Assembly: GCF_001517405.1 (NCBI RefSeq)
Contig: NZ_LN907827.1
Coordinates: forward strand, 3,320,915 to 3,384,914
Direction of reading: 5' to 3'
Source of the DNA: Duffyella gerundensis
GTDB lineage: Bacteria; Pseudomonadota; Gammaproteobacteria; Enterobacterales; Enterobacteriaceae
Length of the DNA: 64,000 nt
Both the position numbers and the translations under genes were made by a program. A model generated the notes under the pieces. That model was not told the DNA's origin and did no database searches. It saw only the letters and a list, made by a program, of their open reading frames with translations. Positions 53,846-62,028 of the stretch are shown here, in pieces; the stretch's first letter is position 1, and each line of letters opens with the position of its first letter.

Positions 53846-54693
53846 GCCTTGTCGACTCTTCTGCATTTGCAAAAACCGCCACCGTCTGGCCGCGCCTGCG
53901 CGCCTGGCCGCCTGGCGTCGTTATCGCCTGGCTGGTGCTGTTGAGTGCGCTGCTAGCCGCTATCGCGCCGGGTCTGTTTACCGACTACAACGCCACCGAA
54001 GGCATTGCCGGTGCGCAGCGGCTGGCACCGCAGGCTGAGCACTGGCTCGGCACCGACCAGCTCGGCCGCGATCTGTTTGCCCGCCTGGTTTATGGCGCGT
54101 CGCATACCTTGTCGGGCGCGCTGATGGCGGTCACGGTGGGCCTGCTGGCGGGCAGCACGATCGGCGTACTGGCCGGTGCCATCGGCGGCAAAACGGAGAG
54201 TGTAATCCTGCGCCTGATGGATGTGTTACTGGCAATTCCCGGCCTGCTGCTGTCGCTTAGCGTCATTATCCTGCTCGGTTTTGGCACGGTTAACGCCGCC
54301 GTAGCGGTCGGTATCACCTCCATCGCCAGCTTCGCGCGGCTGGCGCGCGCCGAAGTGGTTCGCGTGCGCCACAGCGACTATGTTGAAGCCGCTTACGGCA
54401 GCGGCGGCACCTTTTTGACCGTGCTCTGGCGGCATATCCTGCCCAACTCGCTCTCGCCGGTGATCGCCTTTTCCGCCCTGCAGTTTGGCCAGGCGATCCT
54501 CGCCCTCTCCACCCTGAGTTTCCTCGGTTACGGCACGCCGCCGCCCACGCCGGAATGGGGGCTGCTGATTGCAGAAGGCCGCAACTATATCTCCACCGCC
54601 TGGTGGCTCACCACCTTTCCTGGCCTGGTGGTAGTGGCCGTGGTGCTCGCCACCAATCGCATCAGCAAACAGATGACCGGAGGTCGCCGATGA
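53842..54693 (+). CDS. ABC importer permease (DppC-like)
   Basis: 283 aa. TDYNATEGIAGAQRL is followed by HWLGTDQLGRDLFARLVYGASHT, the DppC/OppC periplasmic signature, then five helices with EAA loop DYVEAAYGSGGTFLTVLWRHILPN. It overlaps both neighbours by 4 bp (ATGA). Confidence 0.93.
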   Translation: MSLVDSSAFAKTATVWPRLRAWPPGVVIAWLVLLSALLAAIAPGLFTDYNATEGIAGAQRLAPQAEHWLGTDQLGRDLFARLVYGASHTLSGALMAVTVGLLAGSTIGVLAGAIGGKTESVILRLMDVLLAIPGLLLSLSVIILLGFGTVNAAVAVGITSIASFARLARAEVVRVRHSDYVEAAYGSGGTFLTVLWRHILPNSLSPVIAFSALQFGQAILALSTLSFLGYGTPPPTPEWGLLIAEGRNYISTAWWLTTFPGLVVVAVVLATNRISKQMTGGRR

Positions 54694-56303
54694 ATTCACA
54701 GCCCGCACTGGCGGTTGAACAGCTTTCTCTGAGCTACCGCGGCGACCATGGGTTGCAGCGCGTGGTACACAATGTCTCTTTTGACATTCATCCGGGTGAA
54801 ATGGTGGCGCTGGTCGGCGAATCGGGCTCCGGCAAAACCACCACCGCGCAGGCGATTATCGGCCTGCTGGCAGAAAATGGCGTGCGGGATGCTGGCGTGC
54901 TGCGCTTTAACGGCGAGGATATCAGTCAGTGGTCGCAAAGCCGTCTAGACCGGCTACGCGGCGCGCAGATCAGCCTGATTCCGCAGGATCCCGGCAGCTC
55001 GCTCAATCCGATCAAAACCATTGGCGATCAGGTAGGTGAAATAATTAGCCTGCATCAGCGGCTCAGCCGCAAGGCGCGCGACGCACAGGTTCTCGCCCTG
55101 CTGGAACGGGTCGGTCTCAGCCATCCCGCTGAGCGGATGCGGCAGTATCCGCACCAGCTCTCCGGCGGCATGAAGCAACGCGTGCTGATCGCCATCGCTA
55201 TCGCGCTACAACCGGCGCTGATCATTGCTGATGAGCCAACCAGCGCGCTGGATGTCACCGTGCAGCGCCGGATTCTCGATCTGATCGATACGCTGCGTCA
55301 TGAATTCACCACCGCCGTGCTGTTTGTCACCCACGATCTGGCGCTGGCCGCCGAACGTGCCGATCGCATTATTGTGTTTCGTCACGGTGAGATTCAGGAG
55401 CAGGGAACGGCGCAGCAGATCGTGCACGCTCCGCAGAGCGACTATACGCGCCAGCTGTTCAACGACGTTAACGTGCTGGCTGCACAGCCGCTGCCCGCCG
55501 TCGGTGCGCCGCCCGCTATCGTGGTTGAGGCCATCAGCAAGCGGTTTGCGCTGGGCAACAGCCGCGCATCCGGGCTACAGGCGCTGAACCAGGTGAGCTT
55601 TCAGGTCGCGCGCGGCACCACGCATGCGCTGGTGGGTGAATCCGGCTCCGGCAAAACCACGCTGGCACGCATTCTGCTCGGATTTGAACAGGCGGATAGC
55701 GGCTCTGTGCGGCTTGACGATGCTGAACTCACCGCGCTAAGTGGCGAGGCCCGGCGTCAGTTGCGGCAAAGGATCCAGCTGGTTTACCAAAACCCGTTTG
55801 CCTCGCTGGATCCTTCACAAACCCTCTACAACATTATCGAAGAACCGTTGCTGAACTTTGCCCCGCTCTCCGCCGCGCTACGCCGTGAACGGGTTGAAGC
55901 GGTAGCCGCTCGCGTCGCCCTGCCGCTGGCCCTGCTCCGTCGCAAGCCGCGCGAGCTGTCGGGTGGACAACGGCAGCGGGTGGCCATCGCTCGCGCGCTG
56001 GTGTTGCAGCCCGCCATTCTGGTGCTCGATGAAGCGACATCGGCGCTGGATGCCACGGTGCAGGCGCAAATCCTGCGGCTGCTGCTGGAGCTTCAACAGC
56101 AGCTCGGTCTGACCTATCTGTTTATCACGCACGATCTTGCGACCGTGCGGCGCATCGCACACAGCGCCACGGTATTACGCGCAGGCGAAGTGGTGGAGAG
56201 CGGCGACGTTGCCCGTCTGTTTTCCGCTCCGCAGAACGACTATACCCGCGCGCTGCTTGCCGCCATTCCTGCCATCACGCAACCCGGGGAGATTCCGGCA
56301 TGA
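54690..56303 (+). CDS. Double ABC ATPase (DppD-DppF fused)
   Basis: 537 aa with two complete nucleotide-binding domains. NBD1 has Walker A GESGSGKTTTAQ, signature LSGGMKQRVLIA and Walker B IIADEPTSALD. NBD2 has GESGSGKTTLAR, signature LSGGQRQRVAIA and Walker B ILVLDEATSALD. A linker near residues 255-285 joins them. Fused ATPases of this kind also occur in the glutathione importer GsiA. ATG at 54690 with CGGAGG upstream, overlapping the permease stop. It ends by overlapping the monooxygenase start. Confidence 0.93.
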   Translation: MNSQPALAVEQLSLSYRGDHGLQRVVHNVSFDIHPGEMVALVGESGSGKTTTAQAIIGLLAENGVRDAGVLRFNGEDISQWSQSRLDRLRGAQISLIPQDPGSSLNPIKTIGDQVGEIISLHQRLSRKARDAQVLALLERVGLSHPAERMRQYPHQLSGGMKQRVLIAIAIALQPALIIADEPTSALDVTVQRRILDLIDTLRHEFTTAVLFVTHDLALAAERADRIIVFRHGEIQEQGTAQQIVHAPQSDYTRQLFNDVNVLAAQPLPAVGAPPAIVVEAISKRFALGNSRASGLQALNQVSFQVARGTTHALVGESGSGKTTLARILLGFEQADSGSVRLDDAELTALSGEARRQLRQRIQLVYQNPFASLDPSQTLYNIIEEPLLNFAPLSAALRRERVEAVAARVALPLALLRRKPRELSGGQRQRVAIARALVLQPAILVLDEATSALDATVQAQILRLLLELQQQLGLTYLFITHDLATVRRIAHSATVLRAGEVVESGDVARLFSAPQNDYTRALLAAIPAITQPGEIPA

Positions 56304-57331
56304 ACCCGCCACGTTTAGGTTTTTTTACTCGCCTGCTGGATAAGGCTTCGCCACAGCGGCGCTATCAGCTGGCTATCGAACAGATACAGCAGGCGGAGCG
56401 CGTTGGCTTCGATACCGCCTGGATCGCGCAGCACCACTTTCACGAACATGAGGGCGGTCTGCCTGCGCCGCTGCTGTTTCTGGCCTCGGTTGCGGCGCAA
56501 ACCAGCCGCATTCGGCTCGGCACCGCGATCATTACCCTGCCGCTGGAACATCCGCTACGAGTGGCTGAGGATGCCGCCGTGCTCGATTTGCTCGCGAATG
56601 GCAGGCTGGAACTGGGACTGGGATCGGGCGGCACACCCACCTCCTTTTTGCCTTTCTCTCTGACCAGCGAGCAGCGCGGCGCTGTCTTTACCCGCCACCT
56701 TGAGACGATGTTGTCGGCGTTTCGCGGCGATACCCTCGCCCATGCCGACAACCGGCTTTATCCGCCAGCACCCCAGCTGGCATCACGCCTGTGGATTGCC
56801 ACCTTTTCGGCGGAAGGCGCCGCACGGGCTGGCGCGGCAGGCCATGGCTTAATGCTGTCACGTACGCAGCCGCGGCCTGCCAGTCAGCCCGATCTGCCGC
56901 TGGATGCGCTACAAAACCCGATCGTTGACGCCTATCTTGCGGCGCTGCCGGCCGGCATCGAACCGCGCATTCTGGCTTCACGTACCGCCTTTGTGACCGA
57001 CAGTCGGGAGCAGGCGCGTCAGCGCGCACTGCCGGGACTGCGACAGCAGGCGCAACAGCATCAGGCGCTGGGACACCGGCTGCCCGGCGACAATCTGGAT
57101 GCCTGGATCGCCGCGTTCGATGTGCATCTCGGCGCACCAGAGGATGTCATCGCCTCGCTGCAACGCGACAGTGTGCTGAGACGTGCCACCGATATCTCTT
57201 TCCAGGTTCATTCTATCGATCCGCCGCACGCGGAAATTTTGCACTCTATTACACGTCTGGCTACCGACGTGGCGCCCGCCCTTGGCTGGTCGCCCGCGGC
57301 ATCCGGCCTGCTGACAGGAGAATATGCATGA
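56300..57331 (+). CDS. Luciferase-like FMN-dependent monooxygenase, KPN_01858-like family
   Basis: 343 aa, bacterial luciferase-like (LLM) TIM barrel. FDTAWIAQHHFHEHEGGLPAPLLFLASVAAQTSRIRLGTAI and the GRLELGLGSGGTP segment are diagnostic. Such enzymes use reduced flavin and oxygen to hydroxylate or cleave C-S, C-N or aldehyde substrates. A separate flavin reductase would be needed, and none is encoded nearby. Translationally coupled to the ATPase and to the next gene by 4-bp overlaps. I recall a TIGRFAM equivalog-type family based on Klebsiella KPN_01858 (memory, not checked). Substrate unknown. Confidence 0.87.
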   Translation: MNPPRLGFFTRLLDKASPQRRYQLAIEQIQQAERVGFDTAWIAQHHFHEHEGGLPAPLLFLASVAAQTSRIRLGTAIITLPLEHPLRVAEDAAVLDLLANGRLELGLGSGGTPTSFLPFSLTSEQRGAVFTRHLETMLSAFRGDTLAHADNRLYPPAPQLASRLWIATFSAEGAARAGAAGHGLMLSRTQPRPASQPDLPLDALQNPIVDAYLAALPAGIEPRILASRTAFVTDSREQARQRALPGLRQQAQQHQALGHRLPGDNLDAWIAAFDVHLGAPEDVIASLQRDSVLRRATDISFQVHSIDPPHAEILHSITRLATDVAPALGWSPAASGLLTGEYA

Positions 57332-58422
57332 CCGACCACCACGATCTGTTAGCTACGCTGGCAGAGATTGCCCCCGATTCTGCGCTGGCGCAGGCTCGCC
57401 AACAGCGCCACGCCGCTACCGAACATACTCAGGGCAGCTATCTGGCGCTGTTCGGCGATGATGCAACTATTTTGCCGCGGGCCCTGCGCTTTGCCGTCGC
57501 CAGACAGGTTGCCGAGTGGCATCAACAGCCGGAGCTGGCACAGCATTATGCCCGCCACGCGGGCGACGATCCGCGCCTGGCGGACGCCACTGACTTTGCG
57601 GAACGCCTGACCTTTCGTCCGGTAAGCGCCACGCCGCAACATCTCATTGCGCTACAACAGGCTGGCTGGAGCGACGATGAGATCGTCACGCTGGCGCAGC
57701 TGGTGGCGTTTATCGCCTGTCAGAGCCGCCTGCTTAGCGGGTATCGCCTGATTCAGGCGCAGGCGCAGCCCGAACAGAAAACACCGGCGGTGGCGGGCCA
57801 CTGGCATACGCAGCCGCATACCCACAGCGGTAAACCCGCGCCGGTAGTTTTTACCCAGGCGCCGCTGGGCTGGGAACCCTGGATCGCCCCGAAACCGCTG
57901 GCGGACTTCAGCGCCGATCAGCAGGCGATACTGGCGCGATTCGGTCACACCGATTCGGATTACTTTCGTCTGCTGGGTCGTAACCTGCCGGTACTGGAGC
58001 AGCGCACGCTAACCGATAAAGGTATTTTTTATACGCCAGGCGGCCTGCCGCGCGCTGAACGCGAACTGGCGGCCACCGTCGCCAGCAAGGTTAACGGCTG
58101 TATTTATTGCGCATCCGTGCATGCCCGCAAGGCCAGCCAGCTGGCAAAACAGCCTGATGCGGTGGAGCGGCTGCTGGCCGTATCGCCCGGTCAGCCCCTT
58201 GAGCAGGCACAATCTCCACGCTGGCAGGCGGAGATCGCTTTCGCCGCCGCGCTGTCGGCAACCCCAGCCGTGGCGAATGTTGCCCAGATTAACGCGCTGC
58301 GCGAACAGGGTCTGGATACGCTGGCGCTGCTTGATTTGGTGCAGGCCACCGCTTTTTTTGCCTGGGCAAATCGGCTGATGTTGACCCTCGGTGAACCCTT
58401 TACGCAGGAGAATCTGTTATGA
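57328..58422 (+). CDS. Fused double carboxymuconolactone-decarboxylase/AhpD-like protein
   Basis: 364 aa made of two similar helical halves. The N-terminal half (about 1-150) resembles a CMD domain (LPRALRFAVARQVAEWH) but has no CxxC. After a His/Pro-rich linker (about 151-190), the C-terminal half keeps the AhpD-type centre CIYCASVH, with Cys258, Cys261 and His265 (positions counted by me). In Agrobacterium-type clusters two separate proteins of this kind are, as I recall, described (Avi_7169 and Avi_7170 families). Here they appear fused. Likely a peroxidase or thiol-disulfide partner for the monooxygenase pathway (inference). 4-bp overlaps on both sides. Confidence 0.82.
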   Translation: MTDHHDLLATLAEIAPDSALAQARQQRHAATEHTQGSYLALFGDDATILPRALRFAVARQVAEWHQQPELAQHYARHAGDDPRLADATDFAERLTFRPVSATPQHLIALQQAGWSDDEIVTLAQLVAFIACQSRLLSGYRLIQAQAQPEQKTPAVAGHWHTQPHTHSGKPAPVVFTQAPLGWEPWIAPKPLADFSADQQAILARFGHTDSDYFRLLGRNLPVLEQRTLTDKGIFYTPGGLPRAERELAATVASKVNGCIYCASVHARKASQLAKQPDAVERLLAVSPGQPLEQAQSPRWQAEIAFAAALSATPAVANVAQINALREQGLDTLALLDLVQATAFFAWANRLMLTLGEPFTQENLL

Positions 58423-59579
58423 GCCTTACGCTGGAAAATCAGCTCATCCACTGGCGGCGCGAACTGCATCAGTACCCGGAGCTGTCCGATCAGGAGTTTG
58501 CCACCACGGCACGCATTCAGCGCTGGCTGGATGCAGCAGGCATTAAACGTCTCGATTACGGCCTGAAAACCGGCGTGGTAGCTGAAATCGGTGCCGGTGA
58601 GCCGCTGATCGCGCTGCGCGCCGATATTGACGCCCTGCCGATTGAAGAAACCACCGGCCAGCCTTTTGCCTCGCAACAGCCGGGCGTAATGCACGCCTGC
58701 GGCCATGATCTGCACACGTCAGTCATGCTGGGTGCGGCCCAGCTGCTCAAGGCGCGCGAGCACAGCCTGCCAGGCCGGGTGCGCATACTTTTCCAGCCCG
58801 CCGAGGAGATTTTTACCGGTGCGCAGCAGCTGATCGATGCCGGGGCGCTGGACGGCGTGCAGGCTATTTTCGGCATGCACAACGCGCCTGACTACCCGCT
58901 CGGCACCCTGAAAACACGCGGCGGTGCTTTTTATGCCAATGTCGATCGCTTCGTGATTCGGGTGACCGGCAAAGGTGCGCACGCGGCGCGGCCGCAGGAA
59001 GGCGTTGACGCTATCGTGATTGCCAGCCAGATCGTCGGGGCGTTACAAACCCTGCCCAGCCGTCAGGTCAGCTCGCTGGAATCGCTGGTGGTCAGCGTGA
59101 CGCGCATCAGCGGTGGCAACACCTGGAACGTCCTACCCGGCACTGTAGAACTGGAAGGCACCGTGCGCACCCACAACAGCGCGCTGCGCGAGACCATTCC
59201 CCAGCGGATCCGTCAGTTGATCGAAGGTATCAGCGCGGCGTCCGGTGCGCAGGCGGTGCTGGAATGGCAGGCGGGTCCACCGGCGCTGATCAATACGCCC
59301 CACTGGGCGACGTTCTGCCAGCAGGTCGCGCGCCACAGCGGCTATCAGGTTGAAGACGCCACGCTACAGATGGGCGGTGAAGATTTTGCTGACTATCTGC
59401 GGGTCATCCCCGGCGCCTTTGTTAGCATTGGCAGCGCCAGCGAGTATGGCTTGCACCATCCGGGCTTCGATCCCAGTGAGGCATTGCTTGCCCCGGCGGC
59501 CCGCTATTTTGATCGCCTGGCGGGCGATGCGCTGGCGGCCATTGTTGAGCCAGCCGCTGCGCTGGCCGATGCCGAATGA
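58419..59579 (+). CDS. M20D-family amidohydrolase (hippurate/N-acyl amino acid hydrolase type)
   Basis: 386 aa. Di-metal ligands: Cys94 and His96 in HACGHDLHTSVMLGAA, Glu129/130 in FQPAEEIFTGAQQL, His154 in GMHNAPDYPLG, and a distal His in YGLHHPGFDPSE. The dimerisation lid domain includes GKGAHAARPQEGVD. The family removes acyl groups from N-acyl amino acids (hippurate, N-acetylcysteine derivatives, indole-acetyl amino acids). In this operon it probably deacylates the imported compound or a product (inference). Coupled to the preceding gene by an ATGA overlap. Confidence 0.92.
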   Translation: MSLTLENQLIHWRRELHQYPELSDQEFATTARIQRWLDAAGIKRLDYGLKTGVVAEIGAGEPLIALRADIDALPIEETTGQPFASQQPGVMHACGHDLHTSVMLGAAQLLKAREHSLPGRVRILFQPAEEIFTGAQQLIDAGALDGVQAIFGMHNAPDYPLGTLKTRGGAFYANVDRFVIRVTGKGAHAARPQEGVDAIVIASQIVGALQTLPSRQVSSLESLVVSVTRISGGNTWNVLPGTVELEGTVRTHNSALRETIPQRIRQLIEGISAASGAQAVLEWQAGPPALINTPHWATFCQQVARHSGYQVEDATLQMGGEDFADYLRVIPGAFVSIGSASEYGLHHPGFDPSEALLAPAARYFDRLAGDALAAIVEPAAALADAE

Positions 59580-59593
59580 TTGAGGAGTTGCCC

Positions 59594-60433
59594 ATGTCAG
59601 AACTGATACCGGTGCTTGATCACGTGGTGATTAACGTCGCCGACCAACTTGATGAGGCCAGTGCGCTGTTTCGCCGCCTTGGTTTCCAACTCAGCGAGCG
59701 CGGCCATCACTCGCTTGGCAGCAGCAATCATCTGGCCGTTTTCAATCAAAATTATCTTGAGCTGCTCGGCTGGGAAAATGATCGCGGCACGCTGCGCCAG
59801 GATCTGTGGCAGTCACCGCGCGGGCTAAGCGGCCTGGTCTGGAAAACCGACGATGCCGACGCTGTCTGGCAGCATTTACAACAGACCGATCTGGCTGGCG
59901 ATCCGCCTGCCGCCTTTTTTCGCCCGGTGACGCTGCCAGATGGTCGCCAACAGGAAGCGCGTTTCCGCACCACGCGGCTGCGCGCCGATCGGGTGCCGGG
60001 CGGCCGCAGCTTTTTTTGTCAGCACCTGACGCCAGAGGCGGTATGGCAACCCGCCTGGCAGCAGCACGCCAACGGCGTTACCGATATCGATCGCTTTGTC
60101 ATTGTTGCCGATCGCCCTGATGATGCGGCGACGGTATACGGTCAACTGTTCTCTGCGCAGCGGCTGCAACCAATAAGTGGTGGCCTGCGTTTGCAGGCTG
60201 GCGTGGCGGAGATTCAGTTCATTACGCCGAACCAGGCGCAGCGTGACGGCGTGGCGCTGCCAACGCATTATGATGGCTCACCGCGCATGACCGCGCTCGG
60301 GCTAAAAACCCGCTCGCGGGAGGCGGTGCGCACCCAGCTGAAGCGCAACGATATCGCCTTTCGCGAACGCGATGGCGAGATTGAGGTAGGGCCGCTGGCC
60401 GGACTGGAGACGACGCTGTTTTTTCATCAGTAG
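59594..60433 (+). CDS. VOC (glyoxalase-like) superfamily protein
   Basis: 279 aa. Two vicinal-oxygen-chelate modules: the first starts LDHVVINVADQLDEASALFRRLGF with HLAVFNQNYLELLGW, the second near residues 155-265 (TDIDRFVIVADRPDDAATVY). It resembles the glyoxalase_3-type domain. The metal site and reaction cannot be fixed by eye. ATG at 59594 follows GAGGAG by 6 nt and lies 14 bp after the amidohydrolase stop, unlike the 4-bp overlaps before it. The frame stays open to 59576. Last gene of the operon, convergent with the MFS gene 12 bp on. Confidence 0.8.
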   Translation: MSELIPVLDHVVINVADQLDEASALFRRLGFQLSERGHHSLGSSNHLAVFNQNYLELLGWENDRGTLRQDLWQSPRGLSGLVWKTDDADAVWQHLQQTDLAGDPPAAFFRPVTLPDGRQQEARFRTTRLRADRVPGGRSFFCQHLTPEAVWQPAWQQHANGVTDIDRFVIVADRPDDAATVYGQLFSAQRLQPISGGLRLQAGVAEIQFITPNQAQRDGVALPTHYDGSPRMTALGLKTRSREAVRTQLKRNDIAFRERDGEIEVGPLAGLETTLFFHQ

Positions 60434-60445
60434 CGCCGTGCGCCG

Positions 60446-61678
60446 TTATTCGGCGCTTTCCAGCTTCTGCCGCCGCCGCAGGTGCGGGAACAACACCATC
60501 CAGACGCCAACCACTACCAGCGTGCCGATACCGCCGATCGCCGCGGCGGGTGCCGCCCCGATCCATGCCGCCAGCATGCCTGATTCGAACTCACCCAGCT
60601 GATTGGAAGTATTAATAAAGATAGAGTTAACCGCGTTGACCCGACCGCGCATGTCGTCCGGCGTATCAAGCTGCACCAGCGAACCGCGAATCACCATGCT
60701 GATCATATCAAAGCCGCCCAGCGCGAACAGCGCCAGCAGCGATAGCCAGAGCTGAGTCGACAAGGCAAACAGCAGCGTGGCGATGCCAAATCCCGCCACT
60801 GAACCAAACATGATCATACCCACATGGCGATCGAGCTTATTACGGCTGAGCCAGAAACCCACCAGCAGCGCGCCCACCGAAGGCGCACCGCGCAGCATGC
60901 CCAATCCCCATGGACCGGTGTGCAAAATGTCTTTAGCAAAAATAGGCAATAGCGCCGTGGCGCCGCCGAGCAGTACCGCAAATAGATCAAGAGAGATGAC
61001 GCCCAGCACGTCACGGCGCTCACGGATAAAGCGTACCCCGGCAAACAGCGTGGTGACATTCATCGGTAAACGAGGCTGCTGCGGCCGCTCATAACGCAGG
61101 ATTTTTACCATCGCCATCGAGATGAGATAAAACAGCGCCGCCACGCTGTAAACCACGTGCGGCCCGGCGACGTAGAGCAAGCCGCCCAGCGTTGGTCCGG
61201 CAATCACCGCCGTTTGCGTTGAGACCGCGCTGGCTGCGGTGGCGCGCGCAAGGATCGCGGGCGGCACCAGCGACGGCAGCATTGAGGTCATCGACGGCCC
61301 TTCCAGCGCTTTCGCTACCGAAAACAGAAATACCAGCGCCAGCAGCGTGATCTGGTCAGCATGGTGCAGCAATGACACCGCCACCAGCGCCGCTGTTGCC
61401 GTCAGCTCAACCAGCTGCGCTACCAGCACGATGCGACGGCGATCGCGCTGATCGGCCAGATGGCCGGCCGGTAACGCGAGGATCACAGACGGCATAAACT
61501 GCATCAGGCCAATCAGGCCAAGCGCCATCGCGCTGTTGGTGATGGCATAGATTTGCCAACTCACCGCCACGGAGAGCATCTGAAAAGCAAACGAAGAGCA
61601 GGTGCGCGCCAGCCAGAAAGCCACAAACGCCCGATGGCGCAGCAGCGATTCCTCGCCCGACGTGGAAGGTAAGGCCAT
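60446..61678 (-). CDS. EntS-like MFS exporter
   Basis: 410 aa with 12 predicted helices, MFS_3/EntS subgroup: FWLARTCSSFAFQMLSVAVSWQIY, the loop 2-3 motif GHLADQRDRRRIVL, and RGSLVQLDTPDDMRGRVNAVNSIFINTSNQLGEFESG near helices 9-10. E. coli EntS exports enterobactin. Here no siderophore genes are nearby. The start at 61678 (MALPSTSGEES) has GGGA 6 nt upstream. An ATG 15 bp earlier is possible. A weak Fur-like match lies about 100 bp upstream. It could export a product of the neighbouring operon, but it is transcribed separately. Confidence 0.85.
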   Translation of the reverse strand: MALPSTSGEESLLRHRAFVAFWLARTCSSFAFQMLSVAVSWQIYAITNSAMALGLIGLMQFMPSVILALPAGHLADQRDRRRIVLVAQLVELTATAALVAVSLLHHADQITLLALVFLFSVAKALEGPSMTSMLPSLVPPAILARATAASAVSTQTAVIAGPTLGGLLYVAGPHVVYSVAALFYLISMAMVKILRYERPQQPRLPMNVTTLFAGVRFIRERRDVLGVISLDLFAVLLGGATALLPIFAKDILHTGPWGLGMLRGAPSVGALLVGFWLSRNKLDRHVGMIMFGSVAGFGIATLLFALSTQLWLSLLALFALGGFDMISMVIRGSLVQLDTPDDMRGRVNAVNSIFINTSNQLGEFESGMLAAWIGAAPAAAIGGIGTLVVVGVWMVLFPHLRRRQKLESAE

Positions 61679-62028
61679 AGTGTATCCCGTCATCTCATCA
61701 AAGTGGTTGCCCGCGCGTTGTGCTCAGCGCGCAGCGTTTCTTTTTATTGTGCTGCACATTGTCGCTGGCATAACGGCTAAAATGATAAGCGTTGTTATTG
61801 TTTTAAGTGAAATTAAATTAATCATTAGTTTCGACTGGCCCTAAAAAAACTCACTCGTGATACCGGTAACCATTATTATTTTTAGCGGCCAGAAAAAAGG
61901 GTGATCTTGTTGCGCAAACTGTTCTATATTTCCTCCAGAAATGCGTGGTCGTGCCATAACGTCATATACCGCTGCGACCATGACTCCATTATTTTTCCGG
62001 TTTTTTCATAACTTTAGATGAGCCCATT
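61679..62028. other. Intergenic region between the MFS gene and the EAL-like gene
   Basis: About 350 bp, very AT-rich, divergent promoters expected. It holds a weak Fur-like match (61778-61796). I see no gene in it. Confidence 0.6.
61778..61796. promoter_or_regulatory. Weak Fur-box-like sequence
   Basis: TAAAATGATAAGCGTTGTT matches the 19-bp Fur consensus at 13 positions, including an intact ATGATAA half. It lies 100-118 bp upstream of the EntS-like gene. AT-rich sequence makes chance matches likely. Confidence 0.3.
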
